A stretch of DNA of 64,000 bases from Poseidonocella pacifica (GTDB lineage: Bacteria > Pseudomonadota > Alphaproteobacteria > Rhodobacterales > Rhodobacteraceae): the NCBI RefSeq assembly GCF_900111875.1, contig NZ_FOJU01000002.1, forward strand, positions 62,001 to 126,000. Reading direction: 5' to 3'. The notes under the pieces were generated by a model. The model did no database searches. It worked only from the letters and a program-made list of their open reading frames with translations, and had not been told where the DNA came from. Of this stretch, positions 34,624-46,550 are shown piece by piece (within the stretch, counting starts at the first letter, position 1; each line of letters begins with the position of its first letter). The translations under genes and the position numbers were made by a program.

Positions 34624-35751
34624 TCAGAAGACGCGATCAACGGCCTCCTTGAGGCGCGCTACGGTGCCTTTGACATCATAAAGCTTGTCTAGGCCGAACA
34701 GTCCGATACGAAACGTTCGGAAACCGTCCGTCTCCCCGCACTTGAGCGGCACGCCTGCGGCGATCTGAAGCCCTTCTTCCGCAAACTTCCGACCCGACTG
34801 CACCTCTGGATCCTCGGTGTAGCAAACGACCACCCCGGGCGCTTCGAAACCTTCCGCGGCGACCGAGCGCAACCCCTTCGCCGCGAGCATCTCCCGCACT
34901 TCGGAGCCGAGCCGCCATTGCGCCTCCTTGAGGCGGTCAAGCCCATAGGCACGCGTTTCCTTCACGGCATCCCGGAACTGTCGCAATGCATCCGTGGGCA
35001 TGGTCGCGTGATAGGCATGGCCGCCCGCCTCGTAGGCCGCCATGATTGCGCGCCATGTCTTGAGGTTGAGCGCGAAACTGTTCGACGAAGTCTGCTCCAG
35101 CCGCGCTTCGGCCGCCGCGCTCAGCATCACGAGGCCGGCGGAGGGTGGCGATGACCAGCCCTTTTGCGGCGCGGAGATCAGCACATCGACGCCTGTATCC
35201 TCCATGTCGACCCAGATGCACCCGCTTGCGATACAGTCCAGAACCATCAGGGCGCCCACGTCATGCGCGGCGGCGGCCATCGCCTTGAGGTAGTCATCGG
35301 GCAGGATGATTCCGGCGCTCGTCTCCACATGCGGGGCGAAGACGACATCGGGTCTTTCCTTATGGATCGCCTCGACGACCTCTTCGATGGGAACCGGGCG
35401 AAAGGGCGATTCGTCCGAATTGCCCTCGGCCCGGGCAGACAGCACATGCGTTTCGGCAGCAAACCCGCCCGCTTCGAAAATCTGCGTCCATCGATAGGAG
35501 AACCATCCGTTGCGCAGGATTAGGGCGCGCGCCCCTGTCCCGAACTCGCGCGCAACCGCCTCCATAGCAAAAGTCCCACCGCCGGGAACGATTGCGACCC
35601 CTTCGGCGGAATACACATGCCGCAGCGACGCGGAGAGATCCGTCATCACCTCGCGGAACGCCTGTGACATGTGGTTGAGTGAACGATCGGTGAAAACGAC
35701 TGAGAATTCCTGAAGCCCGTCAGGATCTACGGTATCAAGCAGCGCGGCCAT
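34624..35751 (-). CDS. class V aminotransferase (alanine-glyoxylate/serine-pyruvate type)
   Basis: A PLP enzyme of 375 residues. The cofactor-binding lysine is Lys197 in SAPQKGWSSPPSAG and the ring-binding aspartate is Asp172 in LMVLDCIASG. PGGGTFAMEAVAREF (56-70) binds the phosphate. GGAG upstream fixes the start at 35751. The substrate is not certain: alanine-glyoxylate, serine-glyoxylate or related amino-acid transfer are options. It lies 69 bases downstream of two Lrp/AsnC regulators on the same strand, which suggests amino-acid-responsive control. Confidence 0.85.
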   Translation of the reverse strand: MAALLDTVDPDGLQEFSVVFTDRSLNHMSQAFREVMTDLSASLRHVYSAEGVAIVPGGGTFAMEAVAREFGTGARALILRNGWFSYRWTQIFEAGGFAAETHVLSARAEGNSDESPFRPVPIEEVVEAIHKERPDVVFAPHVETSAGIILPDDYLKAMAAAAHDVGALMVLDCIASGCIWVDMEDTGVDVLISAPQKGWSSPPSAGLVMLSAAAEARLEQTSSNSFALNLKTWRAIMAAYEAGGHAYHATMPTDALRQFRDAVKETRAYGLDRLKEAQWRLGSEVREMLAAKGLRSVAAEGFEAPGVVVCYTEDPEVQSGRKFAEEGLQIAAGVPLKCGETDGFRTFRIGLFGLDKLYDVKGTVARLKEAVDRVF

Positions 35752-35819
35752 GTGGCTCTCCTTCCGGTTATGCGGCGCCTTGCTAACGCGGAAGCGCGCG
35801 TTTGGCAAAGGGGCTTGGA

Positions 35820-36278
35820 CTATCCAAGTGGGCCGCGCCGGCGCTCTTCGCTGAGCAGAACGTTCGCCTCCACGCTTCCCGCACCCGGCAGGGTCATGAT
35901 CCGGCGGCGCAAAACCCGTTCGAAGTCCGTCAGGTCACGGGCCACGATACGCAGACGATAATCATACATTCCAAGAACATGTTCCACCGTTTGAACTTCT
36001 GGAATGGCGGTCACGGCGCGTTCGAAATCCTCCAGGCTCACACGTCCCTTTGTGGCCAGTTTCACGCCCAGGAAGACTGTGACGCCAAATCCGAGCGCCT
36101 CTGCATCAAGATCCAAACGCCGCCCCGCGATGATACCGCTTTCTTCCAAGCGCCTGATGCGCCGCCACGTTGCCGGTTGCGACAGGCCGAAGCGCCGCCC
36201 CAGAGCGCCACTCCCCTGGTCGGCATCCTCGGCCAAAGCCCTGAGCAACTTGTGATCTGTGTCATCGAGTGCGATCAA
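35820..36278 (-). CDS. Lrp/AsnC family regulator (second of tandem pair)
   Basis: 152 residues: an N-terminal helix-turn-helix (LDDTDHKLLRALAEDADQG, LSQPATWRRIRRLEESGII) followed by a RAM ligand-binding domain (VQTVEHVLGMYDYRLRIVA). The start is a TTG at 36278 whose first bases overlap the TGA of the upstream regulator (TTGA), and no ATG is available near the N-terminus. Two Lrp proteins made from overlapping cistrons probably form a hetero-oligomer; this is inference. Confidence 0.88.
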   Translation of the reverse strand: MIALDDTDHKLLRALAEDADQGSGALGRRFGLSQPATWRRIRRLEESGIIAGRRLDLDAEALGFGVTVFLGVKLATKGRVSLEDFERAVTAIPEVQTVEHVLGMYDYRLRIVARDLTDFERVLRRRIMTLPGAGSVEANVLLSEERRRGPLG

Positions 36279-36730
36279 ACCGGAAGCACCTCATCATTCT
36301 TGATCCGCGCCACCTGCATCAACGCTTCGATATCCGCGATATGCGGCAGCGCGAGGATGCTTTCGCGGTATACCTGTTGATAATGGGGCATATCGCGCGC
36401 GATAACGTTCAACCGGACGTCGACCTGCCCCAGAAATGTTTGGATCTCTGTGACTTCTGGCACTCCCCTCGCCGCCGCGATGAATTCATCGAACGCCAAT
36501 CGCTGCGTCTTATCCAATGTGAACCGAAGCGAAACTTCGACCGAGTAGCCAAGAGCCCGCCAGTCGATACGTGCGCGGCTTCCACGCAGGATGCCATTGT
36601 CCCTGAGATGGGCCAATCGGCGCGAGGCAACCGCCGCCGTTGTCCCGGCAAGTTCGGCAAGTTCGCCCATTGAGATCGCCGGGTTCAATTGTAGGCGGCG
36701 CAGCAATCGTCGGTCCAGATCGTCGAGCAT
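36275..36730 (-). CDS. Lrp/AsnC family regulator (first of tandem pair)
   Basis: 151 residues with helix-turn-helix (LDDLDRRLLRRLQLNPAIS, GTTAAVASRRLAHLRDNGIL) and a RAM domain (VTEIQTFLGQVDVRLNVIA). The ATG is at 36730. It is divergent from ilvC with 129 bases between the starts, an A+T-rich region with a TATAAT on this strand, so ilvC is a plausible target beside the downstream aminotransferase. The stop overlaps the next regulator by four bases. Confidence 0.88.
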   Translation of the reverse strand: MLDDLDRRLLRRLQLNPAISMGELAELAGTTAAVASRRLAHLRDNGILRGSRARIDWRALGYSVEVSLRFTLDKTQRLAFDEFIAAARGVPEVTEIQTFLGQVDVRLNVIARDMPHYQQVYRESILALPHIADIEALMQVARIKNDEVLPV

Positions 36731-36762
36731 GAATTATCGCATTATGACTTCTTTCGCGAATG

Positions 36763-36768
36763 ATTATA
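36763..36768 (-). promoter_or_regulatory. -10 element for the tandem Lrp genes
   Basis: A perfect TATAAT on the minus strand 33 bases upstream of the first Lrp start, preceded by TGTG, so it resembles an extended -10. No strong -35 is present. The similar pieces TTATCGCA (36734-36741) and its inverted relatives near 36772 could be Lrp-type operator half-sites. Confidence 0.45.
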
Positions 36769-36844
36769 CACAGATAATCGCAAAGTCCATGAAACTCGAA
36801 ACCGATATTCTTGCCAACCTACCTATGATGAGCGCATCAAATAA

Positions 36845-37882
<1,038 letters not shown>

Positions 37883-37900
37883 TGCGATAACAAAGGCATG

Positions 37901-37928
37901 AGGCCGCGCCCGATTGGCGCGGCCTTTT
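37901..37928 (+). terminator. Rho-independent terminator of ilvC
   Basis: A 10-bp perfect stem (AGGCCGCGCC against GGCGCGGCCT) with loop CGATT is followed by TTTC. It starts 19 bases after the ilvC stop. It also lies beyond the 3' end of the tRNA-Leu gene. Confidence 0.85.
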
Positions 37929-37965
37929 CAATTCGGCACTTCGACCCGCGAAGAATGAATTTTAT

Positions 37966-38274
37966 TGGTGCGGACGGCGGGACTCGAACCCGCACTCCCA
38001 TACAGGATGCAGATTTTCATACCACTTCGGCTTTCGCCGCCGCCGCGCACGCGCGCGACGTTCGTGGTCTGGACTATCCCTTCACCATAGCCCGAAAGCG
38101 TTAGGTGCCGCCCGTCTAGTCTCTACACCTTCCCCGGCTGGGGCTTGGCTCGGGATTGGCACAAGGGCGATATCACCCTCAAGCGTTCCCCGAATTTGAG
38201 CGGTTCTACTCCGCGCGTTTCCCCGCGGGCACTCCAATCAAAGTCTGCTGCGTCTACCATTTCGCCACGTCCGC
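37966..38274 (-). tRNA. tRNA-Leu(UAA), split by a group I intron
   Basis: Minus strand. The 5' exon is 38274-38241 (34 nt) and the 3' exon 38017-37966 (52 nt, CCA encoded), giving an 86-nt tRNA. The acceptor stem is GCGGACG/CGTCCGC with discriminator A. The D-arm region is GCGAAATGGTAGACGC, the anticodon stem GCAGA/TCTGC with loop CTTAAAA (anticodon UAA), and the T-arm GCGGG-TTCGAGT-CCCGC. The long variable arm (TCC/GGA stem) fits leucine. The exons join between anticodon bases U34 and A35. Confidence 0.95.
38018..38240 (-). ncRNA. group I intron (IC3-like) inside the tRNA-Leu(UAA) anticodon
   Basis: A 223-nt intron interrupting the anticodon loop after U34. The core elements, in order on the minus strand, are P (AAATTCGGGGAA), Q (AATCCCGAGCCAAG), R (GTGTAGAGACTAGACGGG) and S (GGATAGTCCAGACC). 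P4 forms TCGGG/CCCGA, P6 GCCCC/GGGG, P7 GACTA/TAGTC, P8 CACC/GGTG, and a GAAA-capped GGC/GCC hairpin near the 3' end resembles P9. The exon end ACTT can pair with GAGT in the intron (P1), with the usual U-G pair at the splice site. It ends in G, as required. No open reading frame is inside. Confidence 0.93.
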
Positions 38275-38326
38275 ACCCCCCTTCTTTGCCATAGCAATCC
38301 GATCGATGCGAGGGGCAAAACCACAC

Positions 38327-40469
<2,143 letters not shown>

Positions 40470-40473
<4 letters not shown>

Positions 40474-40940
40474 ACAAGTCCTGAGATGTCCGATTCCTTG
40501 ACCGACTGCATCGCCACGAAGGTGGAGGTATGCGCGACATGCGGGAGCGTGGAAATGCGCTCTCCCAATACCGAACGATAGGCACCCATGTCCTGTGTGC
40601 GTACCTTGAGGAGATAGTCGAAGTTGCCCGCAATCATATGGCACTGTTCAACTTCGCCTATCTTTGAGACTGCGGCATTGAACTCACTCAACGCACGCTC
40701 GCGGGTGTCAGAAAGGCGCACCTCAACAAAGGCGACATGGTCGAGCCCGAGGCGGATCGGATCAAGCATGGCGCGATAGCCGGTAATGACGCCTTCGCGC
40801 TCAAGCCGCCTGAGGCGCACTTGCGTAGGCGATTTCGACAAGCCGATCCGGCTCGCAAGTTCTGTGACACTCAACCGCCCATCCTCCGCAAGTTCAGCCA
40901 GAATTGCGCGGTCGAAACGATCAATGTCGGACGCATCCAT
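40470..40940 (-). CDS. putR: Lrp/AsnC family regulator, probable PutR
   Basis: A 156-residue regulator with helix-turn-helix (FDRAILAELAEDGRLS, IGLSKSPTQVRLRRLEREG) and RAM domain (VEQCHMIAGNFDYLLKVRT). The ATG at 40940 is chosen for the nearby AGGA; ATG 40952 is possible. It is divergent from putA, the known arrangement of PutR, which activates putA in response to proline; the name rests on that context. Confidence 0.85.
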
Positions 40941-41053
40941 TTTTCCTGTCATATCTGCCAAATTTTATCCCCCTTGACTGCCATACATCCTAAGTCGGGA
41001 CATTAGGCCCGTCAAACTGGGTTATGTTGGGTTAGAAATTTGGAGGGGCTGAC

Positions 41054-44000
41054 ATGGCTTTTGGACCATATGAAATCGATGAGATGACCTACGCGCGGGA
41101 AACGGAGGTTCTGAACAGGCTCGTTGTCGAAGCCGATCTTGCTCAGACTGACAGGGAACAGATCTCTGCCCGGGCTGCCGAACTGGTAAGGGCCATTCGC
41201 AACAGTGGTCGTCCGGGCATGATGGAATCATTCCTCGCCGAATACGGCCTGTCGACGGAAGAAGGGGTGGCGTTGATGTGCCTCGCTGAGGCGCTTCTTC
41301 GTGTTCCCGATTCCGAGACCATCGACGCGCTCATCGAAGACAAGATCGCCCCGTCTGACTGGGGCAAGCACATGGGGCATTCGGCCTCACCGCTCGTGAA
41401 CGCGTCTACATGGGCCTTGATGCTGACCGGCCGGGTTCTGAAAGACGAAGCGCCCGGGATAGCGGGCCATTTGCGCGGGGCTGTCCGCCGCCTTGGGGAG
41501 CCCGTTATCCGCACCGCCGTCGGCCGCGCGATGAAGGAGATGGGTCGTCAGTTCGTTCTTGGGGAAACAATTCATTCCGGCATGAAACGCGCGGAGGGCA
41601 TGGAAGCGAAGGGCTATACCTATTCTTATGACATGCTCGGAGAAGCGGCGCGTACCGATCACGACGCGCTACGCTATCACGAGAGTTATATGAAGGCCAT
41701 TCAGGCAATTGCCACGGCGTGCTCTCATGATGACATTCGGCAAAACCCCGGCATTTCGGTCAAGCTTTCGGCGCTGCATCCGCGGTACGAATTGGCCAAG
41801 CGGGAGGATGTCCTCGACGTTCTGGTACCCCGTTTGTCGAGCCTAACCCGTGCTGCCGCCGCTGCGGGCATGGGGCTCAATATCGATGCCGAGGAAGCCG
41901 CTCGCCTGGCCCTTTCGCTGGAGGTGATCGACGCGGTTCTTGCCGATCCAAAGCTGCAAGGTTGGGACGGATTCGGGGTTGTCGTTCAGGCCTACGGACC
42001 GAGAGCCGGCGCAACCATCGACTTTCTTTATCAACTGGCACAAAGGTTGGACCGGAGATTGATGGTTCGGCTGGTAAAGGGCGCCTATTGGGATACCGAG
42101 ATCAAGAAGGCGCAGGTCAAAGGTATCGACGGCTTCCCCGTCTTCACTTCCAAGGCGACCACCGACGTCAGCTATATCGCGAATGCGCGCAAGCTGCTTG
42201 GGATGACCGACCGCATCTACCCCCAATTCGCCACGCACAACGCCCATACTGTCGCTGCGGTTCTCCACATGGCTGACGATCTCGACACGTTCGAGTTTCA
42301 GCGACTTCACGGAATGGGCGAGACTTTGCACGACATCGTCGTGAAACGCGAAGGCACGCGGTGTCGCATCTATGCGCCCGTGGGCGCACACAAAGACCTT
42401 CTCGCCTACCTCGTCAGAAGGCTCCTGGAAAACGGCGCGAACAGCAGTTTCGTCAATCAAATCGTCGACGAGAACGTGCCCCCAGAAACGGTTGCGCAAG
42501 ATCCGTTCGGGAGTATCGCAGAGACCACGATCACCACAGGGAACGATCTTTTTCAGCCGGAGCGGGCGAACTCTCAGGGCATCGACCTCGACCACGAGCC
42601 TAGCCTTCGCGACATTCTTTTGCGGAGAGACACATTCGCCGACACGACGTGGAACGCGGCGCCGATCCTCGCCGGCGATGCCACTCCCGAAGCCTCGCGT
42701 CCGGTCGAAAATCCCTTTGCCCCCGACAAGTCGCCCGGTGATGTTTCTCCAGCAAGCCGGAGCGATGTGGATGTCGCTCTTTCAGCAGCAACCCCGTGGA
42801 ACGCCACGGCGGCGGACCGAGCGTGTATTCTTGCGAAGGCCGCGGACCTCTATGAGGCAAATACCGCCGAAATATTCGCCCTGCTTGCTCGTGAGGCTGG
42901 CAAGACCTTGCCCGACGCAGTGGCCGAATTGCGGGAGGCCGTGGATTTCCTCAGATTTTATGGGGCGAATGCCCCGGATCAGCCGCCCGTCGGACGGTTT
43001 GTCTGTATCAGCCCCTGGAACTTCCCGCTCGCGATTTTCACCGGTCAAATCGCCGCTGCTCTCGCTGCCGGAAATACGGTATTGGCGAAACCTGCCGAGC
43101 AAACACCGCTTATTGCAGCATTCGCTGTCCGGTTGCTCCACGAAGCAGGGGTTCCTGTCAGCGCCCTTCAACTTTTGCCCGGTGATGGCGGGATCGGTGC
43201 TGCGCTAACGGGCGATCCCCGGACAAACGGCGTTGCTTTCACGGGCTCCACACAAACAGCGAAAAAAATCCGTTCGTCGATGGCCGAAACTGGAACGCCA
43301 GATGCCCCGTTCATTGCCGAGACGGGTGGGTTGAATGCCATGATTGTAGATAGCACCGCCCTACCGGAACAAGCCGTGCAGGCGATCATGGAAAGTGCGT
43401 TCCAATCCGCGGGGCAGCGATGCTCTGCCCTTCGATGTCTCTATGTCCAAGAGGACATTGCTTCGTCGTTCATGGAATTGTTGAAGGGCGCGATGGACAC
43501 CTATCGCGCAAGTGATCCTTGGGACGCAGCAACAGATCTTGGCCCCGTGATCGACGCCGATGCAAGGCAGAGCATTGCGGATCATATCGAGCGTGCGAAG
43601 GAAAAAGGGCGCGTGCTCCATGAAGGCAAAGCGCCCTTGGCGGGGTATTTCATCGCCCCAACGCTCATTTCGATCGACGGGATCCAATATCTTGAAAGAG
43701 AAATCTTTGGCCCCGTTCTACACGTCGCAACGTATCGGGCGGGACAGATCGACCACGTGATCGACGCGATCAACGCAACTGGCTATGGGCTGACCTTCGG
43801 GCTTCAGACGCGCATTGATGACCGAGTACAGCATGTGACCGAACGGCTTCATGCGGGAAACATCTATGTGAACCGCAATCAGATTGGCGCAATTGTCGGC
43901 AGCCAACCATTCGGTGGCGAAGGGCTTTCCGGAACTGGCCCGAAAGCAGGTGGCTCGCAATACCTTCAGAGGTTCATTCGCAGGCCAGCGGAGGCGAGCG

Positions 44001-44467
44001 CCGAGAGTTGGGGCAATGAGATGCCCGTTGATGAACTCCAAGAAGCAATTGCTGAGGCACAGAAGACCGTAGCGCGCGAGCATGTCGAGATCCTGCCAGG
44101 GCCAACGGGGGAATCGAACCGCTATAGCCGCCGCCCGCGGCTGCCCCTTTTGTGCAGCGGACCCGGTCACGACACGACAAAGGCCCAAGCGCAAGCAGTC
44201 CGCGCTGCCGGTGGGCTCCCGGTCTGCGCCAGTGGCGAGATTTCTCCGCAACTGTTGGAAACACTTTCCGGAATATCCGGTGTCATTTGGTGGGGCCAGC
44301 CAGAAATGGCGCGCAACTACGCCAGATCCCTCGCCCGCCGAGATGGTCCGATCCTTCCGCTCATCACCGGCGTGCCGGATGCAGGGCACGCGACGTCCGA
44401 GCGCCACGTCTGTGTCGACACCACCGCGGCAGGTGGCAATGCGGCGCTCCTCGGGGCGGCCGGTTGA
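41054..44467 (+). CDS. putA: bifunctional proline dehydrogenase / pyrroline-5-carboxylate dehydrogenase
   Basis: Oxidises proline to glutamate in two steps in one 1137-residue chain. The FAD-dependent proline dehydrogenase barrel spans about residues 170-480, with GFGVVVQAYGPRA and RLMVRLVKGAYWDTEIKKAQ. The NAD aldehyde dehydrogenase half spans about 560-1000, with SPWNFPLAIFTGQIAAALAA, FTGSTQTAKK, ETGG and the nucleophile Cys790 in SAGQRCSALR. The C-terminus keeps PGPTGESNRYSRRPR. No DNA-binding ribbon-helix-helix is present at the N-terminus, so control is by the divergent Lrp gene. GGAGGGG precedes the ATG by six bases. Confidence 0.97.
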   Translation: MAFGPYEIDEMTYARETEVLNRLVVEADLAQTDREQISARAAELVRAIRNSGRPGMMESFLAEYGLSTEEGVALMCLAEALLRVPDSETIDALIEDKIAPSDWGKHMGHSASPLVNASTWALMLTGRVLKDEAPGIAGHLRGAVRRLGEPVIRTAVGRAMKEMGRQFVLGETIHSGMKRAEGMEAKGYTYSYDMLGEAARTDHDALRYHESYMKAIQAIATACSHDDIRQNPGISVKLSALHPRYELAKREDVLDVLVPRLSSLTRAAAAAGMGLNIDAEEAARLALSLEVIDAVLADPKLQGWDGFGVVVQAYGPRAGATIDFLYQLAQRLDRRLMVRLVKGAYWDTEIKKAQVKGIDGFPVFTSKATTDVSYIANARKLLGMTDRIYPQFATHNAHTVAAVLHMADDLDTFEFQRLHGMGETLHDIVVKREGTRCRIYAPVGAHKDLLAYLVRRLLENGANSSFVNQIVDENVPPETVAQDPFGSIAETTITTGNDLFQPERANSQGIDLDHEPSLRDILLRRDTFADTTWNAAPILAGDATPEASRPVENPFAPDKSPGDVSPASRSDVDVALSAATPWNATAADRACILAKAADLYEANTAEIFALLAREAGKTLPDAVAELREAVDFLRFYGANAPDQPPVGRFVCISPWNFPLAIFTGQIAAALAAGNTVLAKPAEQTPLIAAFAVRLLHEAGVPVSALQLLPGDGGIGAALTGDPRTNGVAFTGSTQTAKKIRSSMAETGTPDAPFIAETGGLNAMIVDSTALPEQAVQAIMESAFQSAGQRCSALRCLYVQEDIASSFMELLKGAMDTYRASDPWDAATDLGPVIDADARQSIADHIERAKEKGRVLHEGKAPLAGYFIAPTLISIDGIQYLEREIFGPVLHVATYRAGQIDHVIDAINATGYGLTFGLQTRIDDRVQHVTERLHAGNIYVNRNQIGAIVGSQPFGGEGLSGTGPKAGGSQYLQRFIRRPAEASAESWGNEMPVDELQEAIAEAQKTVAREHVEILPGPTGESNRYSRRPRLPLLCSGPGHDTTKAQAQAVRAAGGLPVCASGEISPQLLETLSGISGVIWWGQPEMARNYARSLARRDGPILPLITGVPDAGHATSERHVCVDTTAAGGNAALLGAAG

Positions 44468-44524
44468 TACCTCGGCGCGGAAAGGTGTTTCCTCTCCGCG
44501 CTGAATTGCCCTAGTTCTTGAGAC

Positions 44525-45271
44525 ATGTTCCCGATACGCGATCACAATCCTTCAAGCCGAACCCCGTGGGTGACCTACGCGCTCATCGCGGCAAACATCG
44601 TGGTTTTTCTCGCGAACTGGCAACTCTTCGAAACGCCGCGCGCACTCGATGAATTTTATGCCGCTTTCGCCGTGATCCCCGCACGGGTTTCCTATGGCGA
44701 AGGGGTGGAGACTCTCGTCACCTCGATGTTTCTGCATGGGGGCGTGATGCATCTTCTTGGCAACATGCTCTTTCTCTACATCTTTGGTGACAACCTCGAA
44801 GATGAGATGGGGCATCTTCCATTCGCGCTTTTTTATGTGGCCTGCGGCGTTGGCGCCGGGCTCGTACATGTCGTTTCTGCCCCCGGATCGATTGTGCCAA
44901 CGATCGGCGCGTCTGGCGCCATTGCGGGCGTCATGGGGGGGTATCTGCTTTTGTTTCCACGGGCGCGCGTGGATATTCTCATCATCCTGATCATCATCTT
45001 CCGCGTTGTGCCGATCCCGGCGTGGCTCATGCTTGCCCTGTGGTTCGGCATGCAGTTCGTAGGCGGGCTCGGGTCCGATCCCATGGCGGGCGGAGTGGCC
45101 TATTGGGCCCATGCGGGTGGCTTCGTGATCGGGATCTTGCTCACCCTGCCGCTCTGGGTTCGCTTGGGCGGGCCCCGCTATTGGAGCCTTACCGACGGGC
45201 ACCCACCGCACCCCGACTCGAGGTACCGCAGCGCATGGTCCGATGTTCCAATCGTGAGGCGAAAGTCATGA
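44525..45271 (+). CDS. rhomboid family intramembrane serine protease
   Basis: A six-helix membrane protein (248 aa). The catalytic serine is Ser130 in IGASGAIAG and the histidine is His196 in WAHAGGF. HGGVMHLLGNM (71-81) is the conserved HxxxHxxGN helix. Cleavage targets are unknown. The stop overlaps the start of the GFA-like gene (ATGA). It follows putA by 57 bases and could be read through from it. Confidence 0.93.
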   Translation: MFPIRDHNPSSRTPWVTYALIAANIVVFLANWQLFETPRALDEFYAAFAVIPARVSYGEGVETLVTSMFLHGGVMHLLGNMLFLYIFGDNLEDEMGHLPFALFYVACGVGAGLVHVVSAPGSIVPTIGASGAIAGVMGGYLLLFPRARVDILIILIIIFRVVPIPAWLMLALWFGMQFVGGLGSDPMAGGVAYWAHAGGFVIGILLTLPLWVRLGGPRYWSLTDGHPPHPDSRYRSAWSDVPIVRRKS

Positions 45272-45621
45272 AAGCAACTTGCCATTGCGGGGCCGTGGAA
45301 CTGCGCGTCACGCTTGTGGATGGGCTGTCGACAGCGCGCCGGTGTGATTGCACGTTTTGCCGTCGTCGCGGCGCTGCAGCAGTCTCCGCGCCACTTGACG
45401 GTGTCGAAGTCATCCGAGGCGCAGACAAGCTGACGAAATACAGCTGGGGAACCCAAACGGCGCAGCACTACTTCTGCTCAGTCTGTGGAATTTATACGCA
45501 TCACCGGCGCCGCTCCAACCCGAATGAATTCGGTGTGAACATGGCAAATCTCGAAGGGGTCAATCCACGGGATCACGACATTCCGTGGGTAGACGGGATC
45601 AACCACCCGTCAGACACCTAG
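45268..45621 (+). CDS. GFA-like zinc protein
   Basis: A 117-residue protein of the glutathione-dependent formaldehyde-activating family fold. The zinc ligands are visible: CHC (5, 7), CDCTFC (26, 28, 31) and CSVC (70, 73). Members bind zinc; most have no proven enzyme role and true formaldehyde chemistry is doubtful. The ATG overlaps the rhomboid stop by four bases, so the two are co-translated, although the functional link is unclear. Confidence 0.9.
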   Translation: MKATCHCGAVELRVTLVDGLSTARRCDCTFCRRRGAAAVSAPLDGVEVIRGADKLTKYSWGTQTAQHYFCSVCGIYTHHRRRSNPNEFGVNMANLEGVNPRDHDIPWVDGINHPSDT

Positions 45622-45669
45622 CCAAAACCACCCGCAGCAGAACCGCATATGGCCCTGCTGGGAGAGAAC

Positions 45670-46458
45670 TCACGCGTCCCGAATGATCTTGGAGAACCCG
45701 TCGAAAAGCGGTTCGTTGCTACAGACCACTTCGCCATCGGCCAAGATATCGCGGCCCTCGCGGATCGGCTCAACCAAGGCGCCTGCCTCGCGCAGCAAAA
45801 TCAGTCCCGCCGCGATATCCCATTCCTTGAGACGCCGCTCCCAGAAGCCATCGTAGCGACCGGCGGCCACATAGGCCATGTCGAGCGACGCGGCCCCCCA
45901 ACGACGAACCCCTGCGCAGACGGGCATCAAGCGCCCAAGATCACGAAGCGTCGCGGGCAAATCTGTCCGCCCGCCGAACGGCAGTCCGGTTGCGAAAATG
46001 GATTCGATCATCTTATGCCGACCGGAGACACGAATGCGGCTTTCGTTCATCCAAGCGCCATTGCCCTTCTCGGCGTGGAAAAGCTCATCCTTCGCCGGGT
46101 CATAGACCACTCCTGCGATGATCTGGCCCTTATGCTCCAACGCGATTGAAACAGCGAAATGTGGCAATCCGTGAAGAAAGTTCGTCGTGCCATCAAGTGG
46201 GTCGACAATCCATCGCCGAGTGGGATCCTTGCCTTCGATTTCCCCGCCTTCTTCGGCGAGAAAGCCATAGCTGGGCCGGGCGGCCATCAATTCTTCGCGG
46301 ATGATCTTTTCTGCCGCGATATCGGCGCGGCTTACGAAATCACCAGCCCCCTTGACCGACACCTGAAGGTTCTCAACCTCGCGGAAGTCCTTCACAAGCG
46401 AGCGTCCCGCCTTGCGCGCGGCTTTCATCATCACGTTGAGATTTGCGCTGCCTTGCAT
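45670..46458 (-). CDS. inositol monophosphatase family protein (SuhB-like)
   Basis: A Mg-dependent sugar/inositol phosphatase, 262 residues. Metal ligands are in FLAEEGG (Glu69-70) and WIVDPLDGTTNFLHG (Asp86, Asp89), with EWDIAAGLILLREAG towards the C-terminus. GGAG precedes the ATG at 46458. SuhB-type proteins may also act in rRNA antitermination; the sequence does not decide. It stands alone between the convergent GFA gene and metR. Confidence 0.92.
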   Translation of the reverse strand: MQGSANLNVMMKAARKAGRSLVKDFREVENLQVSVKGAGDFVSRADIAAEKIIREELMAARPSYGFLAEEGGEIEGKDPTRRWIVDPLDGTTNFLHGLPHFAVSIALEHKGQIIAGVVYDPAKDELFHAEKGNGAWMNESRIRVSGRHKMIESIFATGLPFGGRTDLPATLRDLGRLMPVCAGVRRWGAASLDMAYVAAGRYDGFWERRLKEWDIAAGLILLREAGALVEPIREGRDILADGEVVCSNEPLFDGFSKIIRDA

Positions 46459-46550
46459 GTTCCGGCTCTCCTTGATCAGTCCGGCCCTATACGCGTCCAA
46501 GCCTCACTTGCCAAGAGGCGTTCCACCCCGGCTCGGGTCACTCGGCGATC

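Noticed and set aside
44095-44125. tRNA-like T-arm (GGGGAATCGAACC) on the minus strand
   Set aside because: It falls in the conserved PGPTGESNRY coding segment of putA, and no acceptor or anticodon stems can be built around it.
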